From DASZPL01 sp035550315 (lineage in GTDB: Bacteria; Actinomycetota; Actinomycetes; JAFAQI01), in NCBI GenBank assembly GCA_035550315.1, contig DASZPL010000071.1, positions 1 through 11,978 on the forward strand: a stretch of 11,978 nt of DNA, read 5' to 3'. Under the pieces are notes generated by a model that made no database searches, was not told the origin of the DNA, and worked only from the letters and a program-made list of their open reading frames with translations. The position numbers and the translations under genes are program-made. This document shows positions 1-5,951 of this stretch, piece after piece. Every line of letters starts with the position of its first letter. Position 1 is the stretch's first letter.

Positions 1-1013
1 TCGTTGCGGCCCATCGCGTAGGACAGCCGCGCGGTCACGGTGGTGTAGATCAGCCCGGTGTCGGCCGGTGAGATCACGGCGTCGGCGAGCAGGATGGTCG
101 ACAGCCAGCCCAGGCCGATCAAGCTTGCGATCGCGGCCAGCGGCCCGGCGTCGTTGGTGAACGCGACGTGTGCCCAGCCGTTCGACTTCGTGAGGTCCGA
201 CGGCCGCACCGCGGCGATGTAGGCGATCTGGAGCAACACGTAGATGACGGCGGTGATCAGGATCGACCCGACGACCGCGAGCGGGATGTTGCGCCGCGGG
301 TTGTCGGTCTCGCCGCCGAGCTCGACGCCCTGCCGGAATCCCAGGAACGAGAACACGATGCCGGCCACGACGATGGCGTGGAACATGCCCTTGACACCGG
401 TCGGCGCGAAGCCGAACTTCGAGAAGTTCGCGGTGTGGAACGTCGTGAACAGGAAGGCGAAGACCGTGATCAGGATGATCGCGAGCTTCCACCAGACGAT
501 CACGTTGTTCAGCCGCGCGAACCACCGGATGCCGACCAGGTTGACGAACGAGAACAGCAACATGCCGGCGGCCGCCACCAGGTAGCCCTCGGGCCAGCTG
601 AGCACGGCCGACTTCGTGAACAGCGACGGTTCGTAGCTACTGGCGTACTGGATCGCGCCTTCCACTTCGATGGGTGCGACCACCGCAGCTGCCAGCCAGG
701 TGACCCAGCCGAGGGTGAAGCTCGCGAACGACCCGAACGCGAAGTGCGGGAAGCGCACCACGCCGCCGGACACCGGGAACATCGCGCCCAGCTCGGCGTA
801 GACCAACCCGATCAGCAGCACCATGACCGAGCCCAGCAGCCAGGCGAAGATCGCCACCGGCCCGGCAATGTGCGTGGCGTTGAACGCCCCGAACAGCCAT
901 CCGGATCCGATGATCGAGCCGACGCCGGCGAACAACAGCCCGACCATGCCGACGTGGCGGTTCAGGCCGCTGGTCGTGTCCTCAGCGCTGTAGTTCGCCG
1001 TCGCGGTGGTCAT
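1..1013 (-). CDS. APC-superfamily amino acid permease (3' end cut by window edge)
   Basis: Integral membrane transporter, probably an amino-acid/proton symporter or antiporter of the APC superfamily; the substrate cannot be read from the sequence. The reading frame opens at ATG 1013 and stays open to base 1, giving about 337 codons of an expected 450-550, so the C-terminus lies outside the window. Residues 32-40 carry the TM1 helix-breaking motif GSIIGSGW that defines the family. TM2 is followed by ELGAMFPVSGG (74-84) and WLAAAVVAPIEVEGA (about 106-120). A later loop has FRQGVELGGETDNPRRNIP, typical of family members. About nine hydrophobic helices are visible. The start has no good Shine-Dalgarno. 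It lies 54 bases downstream of the PAP2-family gene on the same strand, so the two may be cotranscribed, although a hairpin sits between them. Family assignment is firm; substrate is unknown. Confidence 0.9.
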   Translation of the reverse strand, partial: MTTATANYSAEDTTSGLNRHVGMVGLLFAGVGSIIGSGWLFGAFNATHIAGPVAIFAWLLGSVMVLLIGLVYAELGAMFPVSGGVVRFPHFAFGSFASFTLGWVTWLAAAVVAPIEVEGAIQYASSYEPSLFTKSAVLSWPEGYLVAAAGMLLFSFVNLVGIRWFARLNNVIVWWKLAIILITVFAFLFTTFHTANFSKFGFAPTGVKGMFHAIVVAGIVFSFLGFRQGVELGGETDNPRRNIPLAVVGSILITAVIYVLLQIAYIAAVRPSDLTKSNGWAHVAFTNDAGPLAAIASLIGLGWLSTILLADAVISPADTGLIYTTVTARLSYAMGRN

Positions 1014-1032
1014 GATCTGCGGTCATGCCCGC

Positions 1033-1067
1033 CGCGACCAGCGGCTAACTACGCTCGGCCGGTCGCG
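1033..1067 (-). terminator. stem-loop directly after the PAP2-family gene
   Basis: CGCGACC (1033-1039) pairs perfectly with GGTCGCG (1061-1067). An inner AGCG/CGCT stem (1040-1043 with 1052-1055) adds four pairs, with an 8-base loop and a 5-base bulge. On the minus strand the hairpin begins right after the PAP2-family stop codon (1068-1070). No U-tract follows, so it would be a U-less actinobacterial-type terminator, an attenuator, or an mRNA-stabilising element before the permease. Confidence 0.35.
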
Positions 1068-1961
1068 CTATCCGGCGAGCCGGAAGCGGTGCAACGGCAG
1101 ATGCGGCTCCAGCCGCCGCCAGGTGAACCGCATTAGCCACACCAACGCGGCAGCCAGCACGACCACGACGACGCCGGCGACGACGTCCATCAGGTAGTGG
1201 TTCGCGGTCGCCACCACGTCGAGCGAGAGCACGACCGGGTAGAGCACGCCGAGCACCTTGGTGGTCAGGTGACGGCCGTGACGCACCATCTGCCAGCCGC
1301 ACCACAGCGCCCAGCCGACGTGCAGCGACGGCATCGCGGCGAACTGGTTGGTGTCGACTCCCAGACCGCGCGGCGCGCTCGCCGCGTTGCCCCACCAGCC
1401 GTAGTGCGAGAACCGCGCCATCGTGTCGACGAAACCGGGCAGCATTCGCGGCGGCGCCACCGGAAGCAGGCTGAAGCCGACCAGTCCGATGATCGTGGCC
1501 ACCATGAGCACGGTGCGCGCCGAGGAGTACGACGCGGAGTGCCGGCGCCACAACCAGATCAGCACGACCGGCGTGACGATGTAGTGCAACGTCGCGTAGA
1601 TGTAGTCGGAGGCGAGCCCGATCACCATGTGCGCCGAGACGATGTGGTTCAGCCAGGACTCGGGGTCGAGGTCGAGCACCGCTTCCAGGTGCAGCAGCCG
1701 AGCGGCGTGACTGAACGCCTCGGCTTGATGCCCCTTCACCAGGTAGCGGGTGAGGTCGTAGAGCAGGTAGACGCCGGAGATCAGCACGATCTCGCGGAAG
1801 CCGCGCAACGCCGTGATCGCACGCGAGTGCCGGCGCAGCACTTCGACTGCGGCGGCGCCGCGGCCATCGGCCGAAGCCTGCTCAGCCGATCGCCGCGCAG
1901 GGAGCTCCTCGCCGGGGCGCTCCATGCACTCCGCCGTCACGATCCCCCCATGGTCTTCCAC
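1068..1961 (-). CDS. PAP2-superfamily membrane phosphatase/phosphotransferase
   Basis: Membrane-bound PAP2-fold protein of 297 residues, resembling the PAP2_3 (inositol-phosphoryl transferase/Aur1-like) branch. Such enzymes act on lipid phosphates at the membrane; the substrate here is unknown. Visible motifs are PPRMLP (170-175), PSLH with H214 (211-214), and HYLMD with H255 and D259 (255-259). These match the conserved PAP2 active-site blocks. Several hydrophobic helices surround them (about 57-70, 113-137, 150-168, 235-250, 258-277). The N-terminal 45 residues are polar and probably cytoplasmic. Start is uncertain: GTG 1961 gives the longest frame, but GTG 1940 follows a GGGGGG tract and ATG 1925 follows GGAG. 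The gene is divergent from the SDR gene, and the permease lies downstream on the same strand. The fold is firm; the reaction is inferred. Confidence 0.85.
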   Translation of the reverse strand: MEDHGGIVTAECMERPGEELPARRSAEQASADGRGAAAVEVLRRHSRAITALRGFREIVLISGVYLLYDLTRYLVKGHQAEAFSHAARLLHLEAVLDLDPESWLNHIVSAHMVIGLASDYIYATLHYIVTPVVLIWLWRRHSASYSSARTVLMVATIIGLVGFSLLPVAPPRMLPGFVDTMARFSHYGWWGNAASAPRGLGVDTNQFAAMPSLHVGWALWCGWQMVRHGRHLTTKVLGVLYPVVLSLDVVATANHYLMDVVAGVVVVVLAAALVWLMRFTWRRLEPHLPLHRFRLAG

Positions 1962-2012
1962 CGTCCGGTTCGCCTCGCCCTACTGTGCCATGAACGTGGC
2001 GAAACGCCCACA

Positions 2013-2023
2013 TGACAAAGTCA
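2013..2023. promoter_or_regulatory. TGAC-AAA-GTCA palindrome ahead of the SDR gene
   Basis: TGAC (2013-2016) and GTCA (2020-2023) form a perfect inverted repeat around AAA, five bases before the SDR ATG. The heptamer CATGACA occurs at 2011-2017 and again across the start codon at 2028-2034. It could be an operator in the divergent PAP2/SDR promoter region, but it is short and may be chance. Confidence 0.25.
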
Positions 2024-2028
2024 CATCC

Positions 2029-2811
2029 ATGACAGAAAAATCGCTCGCGGAGCGTGCGCATTCCCGGTTCGCCGGAAAGTCGGCGTTCGTCACCGGCGCC
2101 GCGTCGGGCGTCGGCCGCGCTGTTGCGCTGACGCTCGCGGCCGAAGGCGCCCAGGTGCTCGCGCACGACCGCGATGCCGACGGGCTCGCCGCCACGGCCG
2201 CGGCGGCGGCCGCGCTGGCGGGCGAGGTGCGCACCCGGACCGGCGATTTGACGAGTCGGGACGAGTGCTTCGCGGCGGTCGCTGAGGCGGTGGGCGAGTT
2301 CGGCCGGCTCGACGTACTCGGCAATGTCGCCGGGATCGCCCGCGGCGAGCACTTCCTCGAGGTGAGCGAAGCGGCGTACCGGCAGATGATGGCGGTCAAC
2401 ATCGACGCCTACGTGTTCACCAGCCAGGCGGCCATCCCGCACCTGCTCGAGACCTCGGGCAGCATCATCAACATCGCCTCCAACTCCGCCCTCATGGGCC
2501 AGGCTTACACGGTCGTCTACTGCATTTCGAAGGGCGCGGTCGTGCAGTTGACCCGAGCGCTCGCGATGGAGTTCCTCAAGACCGGGCTGCGGGTCAATGC
2601 GATCGCGCCGGGCATGGTCGACACCGCGCTGACGCAGGGCTACACGATGCCGGATGACGTCGACTTCTCACTGCTGCAGCGCTACATCGGGGTGCGCGGT
2701 GCGACGACGGCGCAGGACATCGCCGAGTTGTTCGCCTTCGTCGCCTCCGACGACGGCCGCAACATTCACGGCGCGATCCTGTCCAGCGATGGCGGCATGA
2801 CGACCGGGTGA
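2029..2811 (+). CDS. SDR-family NAD(P)-dependent oxidoreductase
   Basis: Classical short-chain dehydrogenase/reductase of 260 residues, the usual size for FabG-like alcohol/ketone oxidoreductases. The cofactor-binding motif TGAASGVG is at 22-29, D73 lies in the adenine-contact GDL, and NVAG is at 99-102. Asn124, Ser151, Tyr164 and Lys168 make up the catalytic tetrad (YCISK). AIAPGMVDT (191-199) follows as expected, and the C-terminus ends LSSDGGMTTG. The ATG at 2029 puts the Rossmann motif at the usual distance from the N-terminus. The frame is open upstream to 1813, but that part is antisense to the PAP2-family gene and looks noncoding. ATG 1990 is a weaker alternative; neither has a clear Shine-Dalgarno. 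Substrate unknown: 3-oxoacyl-ACP, a sterol or a small alcohol are all possible. Confidence 0.92.
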   Translation: MTEKSLAERAHSRFAGKSAFVTGAASGVGRAVALTLAAEGAQVLAHDRDADGLAATAAAAAALAGEVRTRTGDLTSRDECFAAVAEAVGEFGRLDVLGNVAGIARGEHFLEVSEAAYRQMMAVNIDAYVFTSQAAIPHLLETSGSIINIASNSALMGQAYTVVYCISKGAVVQLTRALAMEFLKTGLRVNAIAPGMVDTALTQGYTMPDDVDFSLLQRYIGVRGATTAQDIAELFAFVASDDGRNIHGAILSSDGGMTTG

Positions 2812-2817
2812 CACCGC

Positions 2818-2865
2818 GGGGCCGTCCGCCCCTCAGTTCCGGGTCGGCTCCGGAGCGAACCCGGA
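2818..2865 (+). terminator. tandem hairpins after the SDR gene
   Basis: Hairpin 1 is GGGGC-CGTCC-GCCCC (2818-2832), starting 6 bases after the SDR stop. Hairpin 2 has TCCGGGT (2838-2844) paired perfectly with ACCCGGA (2859-2865), capped by an inner GCT-CCGG-AGC stem (2847-2856). There is no T-tract. Position and strength suggest the SDR transcript ends here and separates it from the ABC operon. Confidence 0.45.
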
Positions 2866-2916
2866 TGACGACGCGCTCGGCGCGGCGCACCATGGGCGGC
2901 AACCTGGAGGTGTCGC

Positions 2917-3846
2917 GTGATCGAAGCGCATGCGCTGCGCAAACACTACGGTCCGGTGCGCGCCGTCGACGATCTGTCGTTCGAAGTCCGGCCCGGTCGC
3001 GTCACCGGCTTCCTCGGGCCGAACGGCTCGGGCAAGTCAACGACGTTGCGGATGATCCTCGGCCTGGACCAACCCGACGCAGGATCCGTGACGGTCAACG
3101 GCCGGCCGTACGCCGGTCACCGCTACCCGTTGCACGAGATCGGTGCGCTGCTGGAGACCAAGGCGATGCACCCGAGCCGGACGGCGTACAGCCACCTGAG
3201 CTGGCTCGCCGCAAGCAACGGGCTGCCGCGGCGCCGGGTGGATGAGGTGCTGGCGATGACCGGTCTCGAACACGTCGGCAACCGCCGCACCAAAGGGTTC
3301 TCGCTCGGTATGGCGCAACGGCTCGGGGTCGCCGCCGCATTGCTCGGCGACCCGCACGTGCTGCTGCTCGACGAGCCGGTCAACGGGCTCGACCCCGAAG
3401 GCATCCTCTGGATCCGGACGCTGTTGCGGGGGCTGGCCGACCAGGGCCGCACCATCCTGGTGTCGAGCCATCTGATGAGCGAGATGGCGCTGACCGCCGA
3501 CCACGTGCTGGTCATCGGCCGCGGCCGGCTGATCGCCGACACCTCGGTGCCGGACCTGGTCGCGCAAGCCGCGGGCGGCCGGTTGCGAGTGGTGTCGCCG
3601 GACGCGACCGCGCTGCGCGACCTGCTCGTCGGGCACGGCGCCAGCGTGACCGTCGAGAGCGACGGCGCGTTGCTGGTCGCCGGCGCGACCGGTCCGCAGG
3701 TCGGTGAGTGGGCGCGGGAGCAGCACCTGGCGATTTACGAGCTGGTGCCGCAGCAGGCGTCGCTGGAGGAGGCATTTATGGCGCTGACCCAGGACAGCGT
3801 CGAATTCACCGTGCCCGCGTCGAGCCCGGAAGCGGTCTCGGCATGA
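2917..3846 (+). CDS. ABC transporter ATP-binding protein
   Basis: Cytoplasmic ATPase subunit (309 residues) of an ABC-2 type exporter, similar in layout to drug/antibiotic or bacteriocin-immunity exporters. Walker A is GPNGSGKST (34-42). The signature is degenerate, FSLGM (128-132). Walker B is VLLLDEP (148-154), followed by the D-loop NGLDP, and the switch histidine H185 lies in SSH. A C-terminal extension of about 100 residues follows the nucleotide-binding domain, common in DrrA-like subunits. The GTG start at 2917 follows GGAGG (2906-2910) at six bases. The stop overlaps the permease start as ATGA, indicating translational coupling. The exported substrate is not predictable. The convergent TetR gene is not an obvious regulator, since its operator candidate lies on its other side. 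Confidence 0.93.
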   Translation: MIEAHALRKHYGPVRAVDDLSFEVRPGRVTGFLGPNGSGKSTTLRMILGLDQPDAGSVTVNGRPYAGHRYPLHEIGALLETKAMHPSRTAYSHLSWLAASNGLPRRRVDEVLAMTGLEHVGNRRTKGFSLGMAQRLGVAAALLGDPHVLLLDEPVNGLDPEGILWIRTLLRGLADQGRTILVSSHLMSEMALTADHVLVIGRGRLIADTSVPDLVAQAAGGRLRVVSPDATALRDLLVGHGASVTVESDGALLVAGATGPQVGEWAREQHLAIYELVPQQASLEEAFMALTQDSVEFTVPASSPEAVSA

Positions 3847-4670
3847 GCGCCATCGCGGGACCGGCCCCGGCGGTCACGACCACCCAGCTGTGGTCGTCGT
3901 TCCTGCGGGCCGAGTGGATCAAGCTGACGACGGTCCGGTCGACGCTCTACACCCTGGCCGCGGCGGCGGTCGCCGCCATCGGCATCGGCGCGATCTCGTG
4001 CCAGCGGATGGTGGCGGAGCTCAGCGGGACCGACGCGTTCCGCCGGCTGGTCCTGTTGCATGGCTTCGACGCGTCCGCCCGCAGCCTGATCGGCAACATC
4101 CTGGCGCAGCTCGCGGTGGGCGCGCTCGGCGCTCTCATCGTCACCTCGGAGTACGGCACCGGGATGATCCGCGCGTCGCTGACCGCGATGCCGCAGCGGC
4201 AGGGATGGATCGCAGCCAAGTTGGCCGTCTTCGGCGCCGTCGCGCTGGTGGTCGGGCAGGCGCTGACGTTCGCGTCGTTCGGCGTCGGCCAGGCCGTGCT
4301 GTCGATCGCGCATGCCGGGCTGTCGCTGAGCGATCCGCAAGCGCTGCGCACCGTCGTCGCGACCGGCATCTACGTCTCGCTCGTCGGGCTGCTCGGCGTC
4401 GGGTTCGGACTGATCATCCGGCACACCGCCGGCGCGATCACGACGTTGATCGGCACGCTGTTCGTGCTGCCGGCGATCGTGACGGCGCTGTCGCAGCCGC
4501 TGCAGGGTCAGGTGATGCGGTTCCTGCCGTCGTCGATCGGCGAGCAGGCGGCGTCGATCGACCGGCTGCACGACCACTTCGCGCCATGGGCCGGCATCGG
4601 GCTGATGGTCGGGTACGTCGCGGTCGTCGTCGCGATCGGTTGCGTCCTGCTGCAGCGCCGCGACGCCTAG
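3843..4670 (+). CDS. ABC-2 type transporter permease
   Basis: Membrane subunit (275 residues) of the exporter encoded with the preceding ATPase. About six hydrophobic segments are visible: residues about 36-54, 86-104, 126-147, 174-195, 202-222 and 247-267. After the second segment comes TSEYGTGMIRASLTAMP, a cytoplasmic-loop signature of small ABC-2 permeases in actinobacteria. ATG 3843 overlaps the ATPase stop by four bases. The longer open frame back to 3708 is a shadow over the ATPase gene. The stop TAG (4668-4670) lies inside a CTAG that also supplies the stop of the convergent TetR gene. Confidence 0.9.
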   Translation: MSAIAGPAPAVTTTQLWSSFLRAEWIKLTTVRSTLYTLAAAAVAAIGIGAISCQRMVAELSGTDAFRRLVLLHGFDASARSLIGNILAQLAVGALGALIVTSEYGTGMIRASLTAMPQRQGWIAAKLAVFGAVALVVGQALTFASFGVGQAVLSIAHAGLSLSDPQALRTVVATGIYVSLVGLLGVGFGLIIRHTAGAITTLIGTLFVLPAIVTALSQPLQGQVMRFLPSSIGEQAASIDRLHDHFAPWAGIGLMVGYVAVVVAIGCVLLQRRDA

Positions 4671-5278
4671 CGGCGGCGACGCGGTTTCGTCAGCCGGTCG
4701 ATCAGCTGGTCGATCAGGTCGATGGTCGTGGCTTCGTCGGCGCCGTCGGCCACCTGCGTCGCCGCCTCGTGCAGCAGCGCCATCAGCAGCGGCGCGAGCG
4801 CCTCAGGCGGTCCGACCGCCAATCGCCGGTCGGCGTCGATCGCGACCAGCACCGCCTGGATCACGCCGAGCGCGTACTGCTCGTTGACCCGCCGCCGCGT
4901 CTCCGGCTTCACCACGGCGGGTGCGTCCAGCACGGCGATCCGCCGTACCTCGCCCTGCCCAGCCAGCTGCAGGAACGCGCGCGCGCCGAGCCGCAGCTCC
5001 TCCACCGGGTCGCTGGTCGCGCTCGCCGCGTCGGCCGCGGCCTGGCACAGGTCGCGCTCCACCTCTTCGAAGACCACCTCGAACAGGTGCTCCTTGGAGC
5101 TGAAGTAGTGGTACATCGCCCCCCGGGTCACGCCGGCGCGTTCGACGATCTCCTCGCGGCTGACGCCGGCAAAACCACGCTCCGCAAACAGCTCCCGGGC
5201 GGCCGCCACCAGCGCGCCGCGGGTCGCGGCGCGGCGCTCGCTCTGCGTCCGACGGGGCGGACTGGCCGGGGACTTGAC
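4667..5278 (-). CDS. TetR-family transcriptional regulator with a non-standard apparent start
   Basis: TetR/AcrR-type repressor. The first conventional start codon is GTG 5209, which gives 180 residues. However, the frame is open to 5324, and the codons before 5209 encode RRTQSERRAATRGAL, a typical lead-in to TetR helix 1 (VAAARELFAERGF). No ATG, GTG or TTG occurs in this extension. The best-placed initiation site is GTC 5278, six bases after an AGGGAG Shine-Dalgarno (5290-5285). It would give 203 residues, so I use that coordinate. The DNA-binding domain continues VSREEIVERAGVTRGAMYHYFSSKEHLF, a textbook helix-turn-helix. The C-terminal ligand domain is not diagnostic. The gene is divergent from the DinB-like gene, with an operator candidate between them, so it probably regulates that gene and itself. 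The family call is firm; the start is not. Confidence 0.85.
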   Translation of the reverse strand, partial: VKSPASPPRRTQSERRAATRGALVAAARELFAERGFAGVSREEIVERAGVTRGAMYHYFSSKEHLFEVVFEEVERDLCQAAADAASATSDPVEELRLGARAFLQLAGQGEVRRIAVLDAPAVVKPETRRRVNEQYALGVIQAVLVAIDADRRLAVGPPEALAPLLMALLHEAATQVADGADEATTIDLIDQLIDRLTKPRRRR

Positions 5279-5302
5279 GGCGTACTCCCTATCTGAGATA
5301 AA
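5274..5302 (+). promoter_or_regulatory. sigma70-like promoter of the DinB-like gene
   Basis: TTGACG (5274-5279) and GATAAA (5297-5302) are separated by exactly 17 bases. The -35 matches consensus at 5 of 6 positions and the -10 at 4 of 6. Transcription would begin near 5309, giving a leader of about 28 bases before GTG 5337. The -35 overlaps the proposed start of the divergent TetR gene. Confidence 0.55.
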
Positions 5303-5304
5303 TG

Positions 5305-5319
5305 CGTGCAGCCTGCATG
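5305..5319. promoter_or_regulatory. candidate TetR operator
   Basis: CGTGCAG (5305-5311) and CTGCATG (5313-5319) form a 7+1+7 inverted repeat with one mismatched position. It overlaps the predicted start site of the DinB-like gene and lies in the divergent region with TetR, where a repressor would block transcription. Confidence 0.5.
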
Positions 5320-5336
5320 TTAGTTAGGAGAACACA

Positions 5337-5951
5337 GTGACGCTCACCCGACAGAGTTTGACCGATGGACTGCTCGCCGAGCTGGATTCGTTCGGTGACC
5401 TGGTCCGCGGCCTGTCCGACGAGGAGTGGGCCGCGCCGAGCCGGTGCGCCGACTGGTCGGCCGGCGACGTGGCCGCGCACCTGATCGGCACGATGGCCGA
5501 CATCGCGGCTGGCCGGTTCGACGGTCTGGGTACGCCGGAAGTCACCCAACGCGAGGTCGACGAGCGCCGCGGCCGCAGCCCGAAGGAGCTGGCCGACGAG
5601 TGCGTCGAGACCCGGCAAGCCGCGGCCGGCCTGCTGCCGATGTTCGACGAGGCAGCGTGGGACGGGCCGGCGCCCGGCGGCTTCGACGGCACGGTCGGCG
5701 ACGCGGTCGAGGCGTTGTGGTTCGACGCCTACGTCCACGCGGACGACATCCGGGCCGCGACCGGGCGGCAGACCGAGATCGGGCCGGGGCTCGAGGCGGC
5801 AAAGGCGCACGTCGGCAAGGAGCTGGCGAAGCTCGGCTGGCACGGCGAGCTGCCGACCGCCGACCGCGACGCCCATGCCTTCGTCCTGGCCGCGACCGGG
5901 CGGGCGCCGGCCGACAGCGTGGCCGGCAACCCGCCGAACATCTACGCCTGA
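5337..5951 (+). CDS. DinB-fold / maleylpyruvate isomerase (MDMPI) N-domain family protein
   Basis: Predicted cytoplasmic four-helix-bundle protein (204 residues) of the mycothiol-dependent maleylpyruvate isomerase/DinB superfamily. These are metal-binding, thiol-cofactor S-transferases or detoxifying enzymes. The N-terminal hallmark is RCADWSAGDVAAHLIG (36-51) with metal-ligand candidate H48. The second metal motif reads FDAYVHADDIRAATG (129-143) with H134; the residue four before it is D130 where family members usually have Glu. The middle holds the expected amphipathic helices. GTG 5337 follows AGGAG (5326-5330) at six bases. The divergent TetR gene and the operator-bearing promoter suggest it is induced by a small molecule. 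The 3' end overlaps the convergent carotenoid oxygenase by 10 bases. The true substrate is unknown. Confidence 0.82.
   Translation: MTLTRQSLTDGLLAELDSFGDLVRGLSDEEWAAPSRCADWSAGDVAAHLIGTMADIAAGRFDGLGTPEVTQREVDERRGRSPKELADECVETRQAAAGLLPMFDEAAWDGPAPGGFDGTVGDAVEALWFDAYVHADDIRAATGRQTEIGPGLEAAKAHVGKELAKLGWHGELPTADRDAHAFVLAATGRAPADSVAGNPPNIYA

Noticed and set aside
168..1136. Long plus-strand open frame opposite the permease
   Set aside because: Arg/Asp/Glu/His-rich shadow translation with no domain, antisense to a clear APC transporter.
1813..2028. N-terminal extension of the SDR protein by 72 residues
   Set aside because: Low-complexity Arg/Ser/Ala sequence antisense to the PAP2-family gene; the ATG at 2029 places the Rossmann motif normally.
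2185..2220. GCC/GCG-rich run in the SDR gene as a possible repeat expansion
   Set aside because: It encodes an alanine-rich helix at a normal place in the fold; no exact tandem unit.
3298..3312. Degenerate ABC signature FSLGM as a sign of an inactive ATPase
   Set aside because: FSxGM(x)QR variants are common in this exporter subfamily and all other ATPase motifs are intact.
3890..5296. 468-codon plus-strand frame across the permease and TetR genes
   Set aside because: Arg/Ala/Gly-rich high-GC shadow that crosses two convergent genes and has no recognisable motif.
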